34,792 nucleotides of DNA, taken from Eubacteriales bacterium (lineage in GTDB: Bacteria; Bacillota; Clostridia; Lachnospirales; Lachnospiraceae). Where the stretch lies: the NCBI GenBank assembly GCA_030537135.1, contig JAUNOP010000020.1, forward strand, positions 8,043 through 42,834. Reading direction: 5' to 3'. A model generated the notes under the pieces. The model made no database searches, was not told the DNA's origin, and saw only the letters and a list, made by a program, of their open reading frames with translations. The translations under genes and the position numbers were made by a program. Of the stretch, positions 23,461-32,285 are shown one piece after another (position 1 is the stretch's first letter; every line of letters starts with the position of its first letter).

Positions 23461-23483
23461 ACTGCTGTGGGAAGTGAAAGTTT

Positions 23484-25403
23484 ATGAGTGGAAAAACCAT
23501 ACAAAATGAAAATACCATGGGGACTGAAAAAGTAAGCAGGCTTGTCATTTCGACAGGCATCCCTCTTATGCTGAGCCTGCTGATCAATTCCATGTATAAT
23601 TTTGTAGATTCCGTGTTTGTATCCAGGGTATCCGAGGATGCCCTGACGGCTTTATCGCTGGCTGCGCCTGTGCAGGTCCTTGTATCAGCCATGGGGCTTG
23701 GAAATGCCGTCGGCCTTAATGCCGCAATTTCAAAGGCGCTTGGGGAGAAAAGACCGGATAAGGTACGAAAAGCGGCAGATGCGGCTATTTTTATAGCACT
23801 GTGTTCCTGGGTGTTTATTGCTGTTTTATGCGTGCTGTTTGTAAAGCCGTATTTTATCTGGCAGGCCGGAGGCAATGGGGTGATTGCCGCATATGGGCAA
23901 AGTTATCTTGCCGTATGTATGCTGTTTTCATTCGGGCAGATGGGACAGTGGGTTTTTGACCGCTTTGTAATGGCAAGCGGGAAGCCGCAGCTTTTTCTGT
24001 TCACGTTATCTGCCGCGTCCCTGACGAACCTGATACTGGATCCTGTTTTTATCTTCGGGATGTTCGGGGTGCCGCGGCTGGAGACCCTGGGAGCGGCCAT
24101 AGCAACCGTTATCGGTCAGATTGTCGGGATGATTGCGGGTATCCTGATCAATAGGAGATGGAACAGGGAAATTCCTTTTTCTTTTACCCTGCAGCCGGAT
24201 CAGGAGAGTATCTTTGCAATCCTCAGGGTTGGCATCCCCTCTACGATGGTCCAGATTTTAACGTCTGTTGTGAGCGTTATGATAAATTCCATTCTCCTTG
24301 CATTCTCATCCACGGCCGTGGCGGTCTATGGTGTCTGTGTGAAGATTCAGAGCATTGTAACGGTAGGATGCCATGGAATCAACAATGGAATGATCCCGAT
24401 TGTCGCCTATAATTATGGCGCACACAAACCGGACAGGATAGAAAAAGCCGTCAGGTGGGCGCTGCTGTATTCCGCATTATTATATCTGGCCTTTTTCATC
24501 GCTTTGACAGCCGCACCCGGAACAGTGCTAAAAATGTTTGATGCATCTGATTATATGCTGGAGATTGGGAAACCGGCACTCAGGATCCTTGCTGTGGCAT
24601 GGTTTTTCTCTATGCCTAATCTTGTTTATGCTGCATCTTTGCAGGGACTCTCCATGGGGATAAAAAGCATGTATCTGACAATGATGAGGCAGGCAGTGTT
24701 TCCGATTCTGCTGATCTTTATATTCCGCAGAATTGGCATTCTGAATCTGATCTGGTCTGCCTTTGCTTTGGCGGAATGTCTGGCGATACCGTTTGCACTG
24801 CATCTTTGGAGGGACTCCAAAACCGTATATATATCCGGCATGTATGAGAACAGAATAACGGAAAAACAGGCAATGAGGAAGATGACAGGAACACAGAAAA
24901 CAATTAAGGAGGATAACAGAATGATGAGTAGAAAATTAGTAGCTTATTTTAGTGCAAGTGGAGTAACCCGAAAGGCAGCGGAGACACTGGCGGGAGCAGC
25001 GGGCGCGGATTTATATGAAATCAGGCCCCAAATCCCATACTCGGCGGCAGACCTGAACTGGATGGACAAAAAGAGCCGCAGCAGTGTGGAGATGAACGAT
25101 TCTGCGTCCCGCCCGGCGCTGGCGGATATGGCAGCGGGCATTGAGAAATATGATGTGATTTTTATAGGTTTTCCGGTATGGTGGTATACAGCCCCGGCGA
25201 TCATCCGCACATTTTTGGAAGCGTATGATTTTGGTGGGAAAGTGATTGTGCCCTTTGCAACTTCCGGAGGAAGCGGGCTTGGGAATACGGCGAAGACCCT
25301 GCAGGAGCTTGTCCCTGCGGCGGCAGTGAAAGACGGGAAGCTCTTAAACGGCGGGCTGGATGCCGGAGAGCTGAAGAAATGGGCGGAAAGTTTTGAAAAC
25401 TAA
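23484..25403 (+). CDS. MATE-type efflux protein fused in frame to a flavodoxin domain
   Basis: Residues 1-450 are a twelve-helix MATE transporter: [41 protein letters not shown], and [22 protein letters not shown]. Residues 480-639 are a flavodoxin like the other two here: [40 protein letters not shown] and [13 protein letters not shown]. The joint is notable. TAAGGAGG at 24905-24912 followed by ATG at 24921 is a perfect internal ribosome site and start for the flavodoxin alone (160 residues). Loss of the MATE stop codon by a one-base change upstream would explain the fusion. Both a long fusion and a short flavodoxin may be made. Confidence 0.85.
   Translation: MSGKTIQNENTMGTEKVSRLVISTGIPLMLSLLINSMYNFVDSVFVSRVSEDALTALSLAAPVQVLVSAMGLGNAVGLNAAISKALGEKRPDKVRKAADAAIFIALCSWVFIAVLCVLFVKPYFIWQAGGNGVIAAYGQSYLAVCMLFSFGQMGQWVFDRFVMASGKPQLFLFTLSAASLTNLILDPVFIFGMFGVPRLETLGAAIATVIGQIVGMIAGILINRRWNREIPFSFTLQPDQESIFAILRVGIPSTMVQILTSVVSVMINSILLAFSSTAVAVYGVCVKIQSIVTVGCHGINNGMIPIVAYNYGAHKPDRIEKAVRWALLYSALLYLAFFIALTAAPGTVLKMFDASDYMLEIGKPALRILAVAWFFSMPNLVYAASLQGLSMGIKSMYLTMMRQAVFPILLIFIFRRIGILNLIWSAFALAECLAIPFALHLWRDSKTVYISGMYENRITEKQAMRKMTGTQKTIKEDNRMMSRKLVAYFSASGVTRKAAETLAGAAGADLYEIRPQIPYSAADLNWMDKKSRSSVEMNDSASRPALADMAAGIEKYDVIFIGFPVWWYTAPAIIRTFLEAYDFGGKVIVPFATSGGSGLGNTAKTLQELVPAAAVKDGKLLNGGLDAGELKKWAESFEN
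24905..24923 (+). promoter_or_regulatory. Internal ribosome binding site and start codon for flavodoxin
   Basis: AAGGAGG at 24906-24912, eight spacer bases and an ATG at 24921-24923 lie in the same frame as the upstream MATE coding sequence. The flavodoxin domain begins three residues later. This indicates that the domain is, or recently was, a separately translated gene. Confidence 0.8.
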
Positions 25404-25440
25404 CATTGTGTAAAATAAGTGAAAGGAAAAGGTGATAATA

Positions 25441-26193
25441 ATGGTAAAACAGACAGCAGGAAGGGACCAGCTTGGAGAATTTGCACCGAAATTTGCGCAG
25501 TTAAATGATGATGTCCTCTTTGGCGAGGTGTGGAACAGGGAGGAAAAGCTTTCCCTGCGGGACCGTTCCCTTGTGACCGTGGTATCTTTGATGGCGCAGG
25601 GGCTGGTGGATTCTTCTTTCCAGTATCATCTGATGAGCGCAAAAAATAACGGGATTACGAAGGAGGAAATTGCGGAAATCCTGACGCATGCGGCTTTTTA
25701 CGCAGGATGGCCGAAGGCGTGGGCGGCTTTTAAGATGGCAAAGGAAGTATGGGCAGAGGGGACATCTGCAGACAGCGCAAAGGAAGCGCATGAAAAAAGT
25801 ATGCTGTTCCCTGTGGGGAAACCGAATGACGGTTTTGCGCAGTATTTTATCGGACAAAGCTACTTAGCGCCGCTGTCCACGGAACAGGTGGGTATCTTCA
25901 ATGTCACTTTTGAGCCGGGATGCCGGAACAACTGGCATATCCACCATGCAAAAAGCGGCGGCGGGCAGATTCTTGTCTGCGTAGGCGGCAGGGGTTATTA
26001 TCAGGAATGGGGAAAAGAGGCGAGGGAGCTTCATCCGGGGGATGTGGTCAATATCCCGGCAGGCGTGAAACACTGGCACGGCGCAGCGCCGGATTCCTGG
26101 TTTTCCCATCTGGCGGTTGAGGTTCCGGGCGTGGATGGCTCCAATGAGTGGCTGGAAGCGGTGGATGATGCCGTATATGGAACCCTGAAATAA
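25441..26193 (+). CDS. Carboxymuconolactone decarboxylase-cupin fusion protein
   Basis: Residues 1-110 are an AhpD/CMD-like helical domain: FAPKFAQLNDDVLFGEVWNREEKLSLRDRSLVTVVSLMAQG, then EIAEILTHAAFYAGWPKAWAAF. The usual peroxidase C-x-x-C is absent, with H-A-A-F-Y in its place. Residues 130-250 are a cupin: NNWHIHHAKSGGGQILVCVGGRGYYQEWG and LHPGDVVNIPAGVKHWHGA, with the metal-binding His residues. This two-domain architecture is common in gut anaerobes; the reaction is not established to my knowledge. The ATG at 25441 is preferred over the GTG at 25432. Confidence 0.9.
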   Translation: MVKQTAGRDQLGEFAPKFAQLNDDVLFGEVWNREEKLSLRDRSLVTVVSLMAQGLVDSSFQYHLMSAKNNGITKEEIAEILTHAAFYAGWPKAWAAFKMAKEVWAEGTSADSAKEAHEKSMLFPVGKPNDGFAQYFIGQSYLAPLSTEQVGIFNVTFEPGCRNNWHIHHAKSGGGQILVCVGGRGYYQEWGKEARELHPGDVVNIPAGVKHWHGAAPDSWFSHLAVEVPGVDGSNEWLEAVDDAVYGTLK

Positions 26194-26212
26194 GAAAGGA
26201 TGGTGGGCGGAA

Positions 26213-26890
26213 ATGAAAGGAAAAGTGAAAATGGCTGTCGATATGCTGATGACGGCTGCCCTGCTGTTTTTGATGGGATACCAGTTCTGGGGCGAGACGG
26301 CTCATGAATGGGTGGGAGCAGGGATGTTTGCTTTGTTTCTGGCCCACCATATCCTGAATGGGGGCTGGCACAAAAATCTGTTCCGTGGAAAATATCCCCC
26401 GATGCGGATTTTTTTGGCAGTGATCGATGTGCTGACGCTGCTTTCCATGATCGTCCAGATGTACAGCGGTATTGTGCTGTCCCGTCATGTATTTGCGTTT
26501 CTGCCGATTAAAAGCGGGCTTGCGTTGGCAAGACGTCTGCATATCTTAGGCTCATACTGGGGCTTCCTTTTCATGAGCCTGCACCTGGGGCTGCACTGGA
26601 ACATGGTCATGGGAGCGGTAAAGAAAAAACTTCCTGCCGCGCCCCAGGGATTTCGGCATCTTGGTTTTGGCCTGGCACTTGCCGTGGCGCTGTATGGGGC
26701 ATGGGTATTCGTAAAGAGGGATTTTGCCGTCTATATGTTTTTACGGAGTGAATTTGTCTTTATGGATTATGAGGAAGCGAAAATCCTGTTTTATCTGGAC
26801 TACTTATCCTTGATGGGAACTTGCATTTTTATTTCCCATTATGCGGGGAAATTTTTACGGTCATGGAAAAAGAAGGAGTGCAGCCGATGA
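26213..26890 (+). CDS. DUF4405 membrane protein (flavinylation-associated cytochrome-like)
   Basis: The 225-residue integral membrane protein has about five hydrophobic segments. The conserved His residues of the DUF4405 family are visible: AHEWVG, LAHHILNGGWH, RRLHILGSYWGF and SLHLGLHWNM. They are expected to bind heme b within the membrane. Family members are often linked to extracytoplasmic flavin-based electron transfer. Here two flavodoxin lipoproteins are encoded in the same cluster, which fits a route carrying electrons across the membrane. The C-terminal third has further hydrophobic helices. The gene lies 19 bases after the CMD-cupin gene and is convergent with the LysR gene. Confidence 0.85.
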   Translation: MKGKVKMAVDMLMTAALLFLMGYQFWGETAHEWVGAGMFALFLAHHILNGGWHKNLFRGKYPPMRIFLAVIDVLTLLSMIVQMYSGIVLSRHVFAFLPIKSGLALARRLHILGSYWGFLFMSLHLGLHWNMVMGAVKKKLPAAPQGFRHLGFGLALAVALYGAWVFVKRDFAVYMFLRSEFVFMDYEEAKILFYLDYLSLMGTCIFISHYAGKFLRSWKKKECSR

Positions 26891-26963
26891 AAAGAGGTCT
26901 GGCTGCTTCGCTTGCCGCCTGTGTTGAAACCGGAAATGGGCGGGCCATCGGCACTCCTGATTC

Positions 26964-27851
26964 TTAGCCCGGATGTTGTAAATAATCCTGTAGATAAGCA
27001 ACAAATTCACTGATATCTGCCGGCCGGTTTTTTGAGGTAAGTATTCCATAGGGAAGGCCATAATCCCCGGTCAGAGGTATGGTGACCAGTCCGGGATGCA
27101 CTTCTTTCCAGCACTCTAAACTGAGGAGCATGGAATTACTTTCTACACATCGGTTAAAGGTATGGATACTGTAATGGGGCGGAATATCGATCAATGTTAT
27201 GCCTGGGTATCTGCCCTCTATCTCTGTACGGATCTGGTCGTTCACTTCGCTGTTGCCGCGCTTCATGATCATAAGCCGGTTTCCGGACAGATCATCAAAA
27301 CTCAATATTTTCTTTTTTGACAGGGGATGCTTTCTTGGCATTGCGATACAGAAATGGTATTTGCTGACAGGAATAAAAGGATAGGCAGCCCCACCGATCT
27401 CAGAATTATATGGTCCCACTAAAAAATCGTAGTCTTTATCCAGTCCGGAAAAGCGCTGCTCATCATTTTCAATGGGTACGATCTTTAATTGATATTGAGG
27501 GCAGTCGTCACTGATCGATTCCCATAGATCCATAAAAATATGGCAGGGATAAAACAGGGACGCCCCTACGCGGATCGTTTGCGGGGAGGCAAAGTGAACC
27601 TCCTGTATTTCCCGGATGGCTTTTTCTGAAAAACATATAATTTCCTCTGCTTTTCTGTATAAACACTGTCCTGCGGCGGTCAGGGTAACGCCTTGTTTGG
27701 AACGTCTGAATAATCTGACGCCTAAGTGTGCTTCCAGACTGTTCATTTGCTTAATGATTGCCGTATGGGAAATATAAAGCTGTTCTGATGCTTTTGTAAA
27801 ACTGCCGCTCTCTGCCACTGCTTTAAACGTATCCAGAGTTTTGTCATACAT
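26964..27851 (-). CDS. LysR-family transcriptional regulator
   Basis: The 295-residue protein has the LysR N-terminal winged HTH: LDTFKAVAESGSFTKASEQLYISHTAIIKQMNSLEAHLGVRLFRRSKQGVTLTAAG (residues about 6-62, with the S-F-T-K-A-S and H-T-A-I-I-K-Q helices). A periplasmic-binding-type effector domain follows, beginning IRVGASLFYPC. It is transcribed away from the second MATE gene. An 8-bp inverted repeat in the shared upstream region is the probable binding site. It likely senses a compound handled by the adjacent reductases or transporter. Confidence 0.95.
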   Translation of the reverse strand: MYDKTLDTFKAVAESGSFTKASEQLYISHTAIIKQMNSLEAHLGVRLFRRSKQGVTLTAAGQCLYRKAEEIICFSEKAIREIQEVHFASPQTIRVGASLFYPCHIFMDLWESISDDCPQYQLKIVPIENDEQRFSGLDKDYDFLVGPYNSEIGGAAYPFIPVSKYHFCIAMPRKHPLSKKKILSFDDLSGNRLMIMKRGNSEVNDQIRTEIEGRYPGITLIDIPPHYSIHTFNRCVESNSMLLSLECWKEVHPGLVTIPLTGDYGLPYGILTSKNRPADISEFVAYLQDYLQHPG

Positions 27852-27868
27852 AACGGTTCACCTCCCTT

Positions 27869-27889
27869 GTAGAAACTTCTGGTTTCTAC
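27869..27889. promoter_or_regulatory. Probable LysR operator (inverted repeat)
   Basis: GTAGAAAC at 27869-27876 and GTTTCTAC at 27882-27889 form a perfect 8-bp repeat around 5 bases. It lies just upstream of the LysR start codon, in the divergent promoter region shared with the MATE gene. This fits an autoregulatory LysR binding site. Confidence 0.7.
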
Positions 27890-27931
27890 TATCGTACCAT
27901 ATCGATACTTCCCTGTCAATCCGAAGGTAAC

Positions 27932-27937
27932 TATAAT
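27932..27937 (+). promoter_or_regulatory. -10 box for the second MATE gene
   Basis: A perfect TATAAT at 27932-27937 has only a weak -35 (TTCCCT, 17 bases upstream), as expected for an activator-dependent promoter. It includes the first bases of an upstream ATG (27936), so that ATG cannot be the start and the ATG at 27960 is favoured. Confidence 0.55.
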
Positions 27938-27959
27938 GAAAGCAGAAAGAGGTGGATTT

Positions 27960-29324
27960 ATGGAAGCAGTGGGAACAACAGAGGAAAATAAAATGGGGAC
28001 GAAGCCGATCTGGTCTCTGCTTATGACAATGGCGCTTCCGGTTGTGCTTTCTACTGCGGTGCAGTCCCTGTACAATATTGTGGATGGTATTTTTGTTTCA
28101 CAGATCAGCGAGGACGCAATGGCGGCCATTACCTTTGCCAATCCCCTTGTAACGATTCTGATTGCGGCGGGCAGCGGGATTGCCGTAGGAATGAACACGA
28201 TGTTGTCCCACGGCCTGGGGGAGAAAGATCAGCAGGGGGTAAATGATTCGGCTTCTGCCGCAATCTGGCTGATTCTCTTATGTGGAATGCTTTCTTTGCT
28301 GGCAGCTTTGTTTCTGGTACAGCCCTACATGGCGTTCCAGACAAAAGATGCACAGGTCAGGGCAGCGGGTGTCCGGTATCTGCAGATTTATTTCTGCATG
28401 GGAGTGGCAACGATAGCGCAGTTGGTTTTTGAACGTATGCTGATCTCTACCGGCAAGACCATGTACAGCATGGTCTCTCAGGGTGTGGGCGGCGTCATGA
28501 ATATTTTCCTTGATTATGTCCTGATTTTTGGGCATTTTGGCATGCCAGAGATGGGGGTAGCGGGGGCGGCAGCTGCCACGGTTGCCAGCCAGTCCTTTGC
28601 GGCTGTGATAGCCCTTTTCCTGAACATCAGGAAAAACAAAGAAGTACAGCTTTCCCTTACCCTGCGTCTGCCGTTTCAGGCAATGAGAAGGCTTCTGGTT
28701 CTTGGCGCCCCTACAGCGCTGATCATGTCTTTGAACAGCCTGATGATGGTCAATTATAATGCGGTACTGAACCGTTTTTCCAGTACAGCGGTGGCCGTAT
28801 TTGGGGCTTGCTGCCGCGTTACCGGTTTTTGCTATGCGATTTTGAATGCCCTGTGCAGTGCGACAATTCCAATCATCGCATACAATCACGGGGCAAAGAA
28901 AAAGAAAAGGATAGACCAGACGATCCGGTTCGGCTATTTATATGCCATGACCGTTATGGCAGTGGGGACGGTGTTTTGTGTGGGGTTTCCGGAAATGTTC
29001 CTGAGGCTGTTCAACGCTACCGACGAGATGATCGGGATTGGTATCTGGGGTATGCGGATGCTGACCTGCTGCTATGTGCTGTGCGCGGTAAGGAATATGA
29101 GCAATTGTATCCTGCAGGCTCTGGGACACAGCGTGACCGCGATGGCCTGCGATCTGTCAAGAAATTATCTGATTCTGATCCCGGCGGCATGGCTGCTTTC
29201 CCTGATGGGGATTCTGGACGCTGTGTGGCTTTCGGTTCCGGCCGCTGATATTGTGTCTGCAGCCACGGGATTCCTGCTGATGCTGCGTTTTTACCGCAGG
29301 GATGTTGAGCCTATGCAGGGCTGA
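27960..29324 (+). CDS. MATE-family efflux transporter
   Basis: The 454-residue protein is a full-length multidrug and toxic compound extrusion transporter. Twelve hydrophobic helices are visible, with MALPVVLSTAVQSLYNIVDGIFVSQ at the start of the first half, AAGSGIAVGMNTMLSHGLGEKD, and SATIPIIAYNHGAKKKKRID in the second half. It would export a cationic or aromatic compound using a Na+ or H+ gradient. The start at 27960 has AGAGGTGG upstream and lies downstream of a TATAAT box. Divergence from LysR suggests LysR control. It resembles the MATE half of the upstream fusion but is clearly a different gene. Confidence 0.93.
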   Translation: MEAVGTTEENKMGTKPIWSLLMTMALPVVLSTAVQSLYNIVDGIFVSQISEDAMAAITFANPLVTILIAAGSGIAVGMNTMLSHGLGEKDQQGVNDSASAAIWLILLCGMLSLLAALFLVQPYMAFQTKDAQVRAAGVRYLQIYFCMGVATIAQLVFERMLISTGKTMYSMVSQGVGGVMNIFLDYVLIFGHFGMPEMGVAGAAAATVASQSFAAVIALFLNIRKNKEVQLSLTLRLPFQAMRRLLVLGAPTALIMSLNSLMMVNYNAVLNRFSSTAVAVFGACCRVTGFCYAILNALCSATIPIIAYNHGAKKKKRIDQTIRFGYLYAMTVMAVGTVFCVGFPEMFLRLFNATDEMIGIGIWGMRMLTCCYVLCAVRNMSNCILQALGHSVTAMACDLSRNYLILIPAAWLLSLMGILDAVWLSVPAADIVSAATGFLLMLRFYRRDVEPMQG

Positions 29325-29391
29325 AAAATGGGATATATACAAATGGGTTCTGAACGTTCCCGTAAATTAAGATGACAAGGAGGAGACAAAC

Positions 29392-30069
29392 ATGATTCAG
29401 AAATTGGATGATACCTGCACCTTGCATAACGGGGTAAAAATGCCCGGATTTGGTTTTGGCACATGGCAGTCTGCCGCCGGGGATATTACCGTCAGTGCGG
29501 TTAAGGCCGCTGTGAAAGCTGGTTATCGTAACATTGATATCGCTGCCGCTTATCACAACGAAAAAAGCGTTGGGGAGGGTATCCGGCAGGCGGCGGAGGA
29601 TTACGGTATCAAACGGGAGGAACTGTATCGGGACGGGCGCGTAAAAGCCATCGGTGTCAGTAATTTCTTATCCCATCATGTGCAGGCGCTCATGGAGGAT
29701 GCGGATGTTGTGCCGATGGTCAATCAGATCGAATACCATCCCGGCTTTGGGCAGGTGGAGAGCGCAGGGTTCTGTCAGGCGAATGGGATCATCGTGCAGG
29801 CGTGGAGCCCTTTGGGGACCGGCGATGTGCTGAAGAATCATGTACTGGAGAAGATTGCGGCGAAGCATGGAAAGACCACAGCCCATATCTGCCTCCGCTG
29901 GCTGATCCAAAAGGACATCGTACCGCTGCCGAAATCCGTTCATGAAGAACGCATTATTTCCAATACGCAGGTTTTTGACTTTGAACTGTCCGCGTCAGAC
30001 ACGGCGGAAATTGATGCGGTTCCCTATTGCGGCGGGATGCGTTTTGACCCGGATGCGGCAAGATCATAA
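29392..30069 (+). pseudogene. Aldo/keto reductase with internal in-frame deletion
   Basis: The frame is intact (225 residues), but about 55 residues expected in this AKR family are missing. The start CTLHNGVKMPGFGFGTWQS and RNIDIAAAYHNEKSVGEG (Asp and Tyr) are normal. After IKREEL the sequence jumps straight to YRDGRVKAIGVSNF, which normally follows the third strand region. The segment with the catalytic Lys (F-I-T-T-K-V-W) and His (L-I-H-W-P) is gone. The likely cause is recombination between short GAGGAACTGT-like repeats near 29617-29626, since full-length genes have an EEL at both ends of the missing part. The protein probably folds poorly or lacks reductase activity. Confidence 0.8.
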
Positions 30070-30107
30070 CTGGAAATTTTTAGTTTTAAGGAAAAGAGGG
30101 CAAATTT

Positions 30108-30722
30108 ATGTTAAACGTATTATTGTTAGGAGCGACCGGAACTGCAGGCAGCGCCCTTGCGGAGAAACTGATGGCAGACACTGACTGCCATGTGACACTG
30201 TTTGCCCGTCATATGGATGGCGTAAAGACAGAACATGGCAATGTAACGGTCATCAGCGGGGACGCCGCCAAGGCCAGTGACTTAAAGGGTGCGATGGAAG
30301 GGCAGGATGTGGTCTATTCGGCTATCTCAGGGGAACAGCTTCCTGCCATCGCGGAAAATCTGGTAAATGTAATGTCGGAATGCGGTGTAAAGCGTCTGAT
30401 TTTCATGGGAGCCGTTGGTATTTATAACGAACTGCCCATTGGAAACGGAGCGGAATACAATGTGGATAATGAGCCGCCGCAGGTTCCAAACCGGAAGGCT
30501 GTTGATGTGGTAGAGGCCAGCAGCCTGAACTACACGATCCTGCGCCCTGGTTTCCTTCAGGATGGCGATGAGGATGATTTTGTGCTGACATTGAAGGGTG
30601 AGGCTGCAAAGGGATATGTCACCACCATCCCTTCCGTCATCAAACTGGCAGTGAGCCTTATCCATGATGAAATGCTGTATGCCCGTGAAAGTGTCAGTAT
30701 TACAAAGGATATGAGCAGATAG
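30108..30722 (+). CDS. NAD(P)-binding oxidoreductase (atypical SDR)
   Basis: The 204-residue Rossmann protein begins MLNVLLLGATGTAGSALAEKL, with the GxxGxxG cofactor loop at residues 8-14. It continues with VIGD-like VISGDAAKASDLKGAMEGQDVVYSA and LIFMGAVGIYNE. This fits the NAD(P)H-binding/atypical SDR group (YwnB/BVR-B-like) with no classical Tyr-x-x-x-Lys evident. Substrate is unknown; quinone or flavin reduction is typical of relatives. The ribosome site AAAGAGGG lies ahead of the ATG. It sits between the two aldo/keto reductase genes. Confidence 0.85.
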   Translation: MLNVLLLGATGTAGSALAEKLMADTDCHVTLFARHMDGVKTEHGNVTVISGDAAKASDLKGAMEGQDVVYSAISGEQLPAIAENLVNVMSECGVKRLIFMGAVGIYNELPIGNGAEYNVDNEPPQVPNRKAVDVVEASSLNYTILRPGFLQDGDEDDFVLTLKGEAAKGYVTTIPSVIKLAVSLIHDEMLYARESVSITKDMSR

Positions 30723-30784
30723 GGGGCCTATGGCAAAGAAAGTTTTGGGATCAATCAAATTGAAAAATAAGGAGGATTTTCAAA

Positions 30785-31627
30785 ATGGAAAAAATCATGT
30801 TAAACAATGGCGTGGAAATGCCGGTGCTGGGATTTGGCACTTACCAGGTTACTGATCCGGCAGAATGTGAAAAGAGTGTGGCAGAGGCAGTCAGGGCAGG
30901 GTACCGCCTGATCGACACCGCGCAGGCTTACGGCAATGAAGAAGCTGTCGGGGCTGGCATTAAAAACTGCGGTGTTCCAAGAGAGGAGCTGTTTATCACC
31001 ACAAAAGTGTGGTTCCGAAGCTATGAAACGGAGGATTGCCGGGCAAGCCTTGAGGAATCCATGCGCAAGCTGGGCGTGGATTACCTGGATATGGTGCTGC
31101 TCCACTGGCCTTTCGGCAATGTATACGCAGCGTGGCGTGTGTTGGAAGAATACAATGAAGCCGGTAAGATCCGTGCGATCGGTGTCTCTAACATGGAGGC
31201 CGACCGTCTGATTGACCTGATCACTTTTAACAAGGTAAAGCCTGCCCTTAACCAAATAGAGACCCATTTGTACTGTCAGAGACAGGCGGAGCATCAGTGG
31301 TTGGAGAAGTTTGGCGTGGCGCATCAGGCATACGCGCCGCTTGGGCAGGGAAGGGCTAACGAGATGTTCGGGGAAGATGCGGTGAAAACAATCGCGGCGG
31401 TCCATGGAAAAACACCGGCCCAGGTTCTGCTTCGTTTCCAGATTCAGAATGGCGTAGCCGTTATTCCGAAGTCTGTCCATGTGGAGCGCATTCAGGAGAA
31501 TATCAATGTATTTGATTTTGCGTTGAGTGATGCGGAAATGGCACAGCTTAAAGCGCTGGATACCGGCAGACCGATGATCGGGGATGCGGAGAACCCGGAT
31601 AAGGTTGAGTTTGCCATGACCTGGTAA
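30785..31627 (+). CDS. Aldo/keto reductase (full-length)
   Basis: The 280-residue enzyme has the complete tetrad: LIDTAQAYGNEEAVG (Asp, Tyr), LFITTKVWFRS (Lys) and VLLHWPFGN (His). IRAIGVSNME and VAVIPKSVHVERIQEN form the NADPH-binding end. It belongs to the AKR5-like group of 2,5-diketogluconate reductase/methylglyoxal reductase type. It is the intact relative of the deleted AKR 700 bases upstream and shows what that gene has lost. AAGGAGG precedes its ATG. Confidence 0.94.
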   Translation: MEKIMLNNGVEMPVLGFGTYQVTDPAECEKSVAEAVRAGYRLIDTAQAYGNEEAVGAGIKNCGVPREELFITTKVWFRSYETEDCRASLEESMRKLGVDYLDMVLLHWPFGNVYAAWRVLEEYNEAGKIRAIGVSNMEADRLIDLITFNKVKPALNQIETHLYCQRQAEHQWLEKFGVAHQAYAPLGQGRANEMFGEDAVKTIAAVHGKTPAQVLLRFQIQNGVAVIPKSVHVERIQENINVFDFALSDAEMAQLKALDTGRPMIGDAENPDKVEFAMTW

Positions 31628-31638
31628 GGCGGTGAGGG

Positions 31639-31830
31639 ATGAAACACTTGAAAATGTTGCTGTGTATACTTCTGACTTTATGTACAGCGATAGGTCTGTC
31701 AGGCTGTGGAAACGGCCGGCAGAATGCCGGCTCTGAGACGGAGCTGCCTCCCATATCCGAAACTGAGGAGAGCCAGACATCGGAGGTAATGGCGGATTAC
31801 CCGGCGCTGACGGAAGGAGGCGGTTCATGA
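31639..31830 (+). CDS. Short lipoprotein of unknown function
   Basis: The 63-residue frame encodes a lipoprotein signal, MKHLKMLLCILLTLCTAIGLSGC, whose lipidated residue would be Cys23 in L-S-G-C. About 40 mature residues rich in Glu, Ser and Gly follow. With so short a mature part it may be a lipid-anchored stub, perhaps what is left of a larger secreted redox protein. It overlaps the start of the dUTPase gene by 4 bases (ATGA) and is 11 bases after the aldo/keto reductase, so it belongs to the same transcript. Confidence 0.65.
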   Translation: MKHLKMLLCILLTLCTAIGLSGCGNGRQNAGSETELPPISETEESQTSEVMADYPALTEGGGS

Positions 31831-32241
31831 AGAGCAAGCTGATTGGACTTTGGCTTACCGGATTGCCACCGACCATTCCGGTCACACGGGAATGACGCCG
31901 GGGCGGATGTGTATATTCCCTATGACTGCACCTTGCAGCCGGGAGAAATTGCGAAGATACCGCTGGGTTTCGGGATCCAGGTGCCGGACGGGTATGCAGG
32001 CTATGTATTCCCACGCACCAGTATGGCGGTCAAGGGGCTTGTATGTGAACTGCCTCCTGTGGATTCCGGCTACCGCGGGGAAATCCACGCGATTATCATT
32101 AATGTAAGCGACAAACCGCACATGCTGCATAAAGATTCCAGGATTGGGCAGCTTATCATTATGCTGGTGGTAATCGCTGATTTTGTGACAGAATTTTCCG
32201 AAGGCCGGGGCACCGGAGCCTTTGGAAGTACCGGAGAATAA
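31827..32241 (+). pseudogene. dut: dUTP diphosphatase with a one-base frameshift near its start
   Basis: The gene starts at the ATG at 31827 with GGAGG upstream and reads MKSKLI, then hits a GG pair at 31845-31846. Removing one G restores the frame to DFGLPDCHRPFRSHGNDAGADVYIP and on to the normal stop at 32241. All five dUTPase motifs are then present: NDAGADVY, PRTSMAVKG, VDSGYRGEI, DSRIGQLII and RGTGAFGSTGE. As written, translation from 31827 ends after 22 residues; an unsupported TTG at 31843 could begin the long frame. It is either a genuine pseudogene or a sequence error. Intact, it would hydrolyse dUTP to dUMP. Confidence 0.8.
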
Positions 32242-32285
32242 CAGAAAAAGGCAACGCCTACCGTAAGTAAACGCCGCCCCTGTTC

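Noticed and set aside
30800-32014. A 404-codon open frame on the minus strand
   Set aside because: It is antisense to the full-length aldo/keto reductase, the lipoprotein and the dUTPase; the predicted protein is low-complexity His/Arg/Ser-rich and has no ribosome site.
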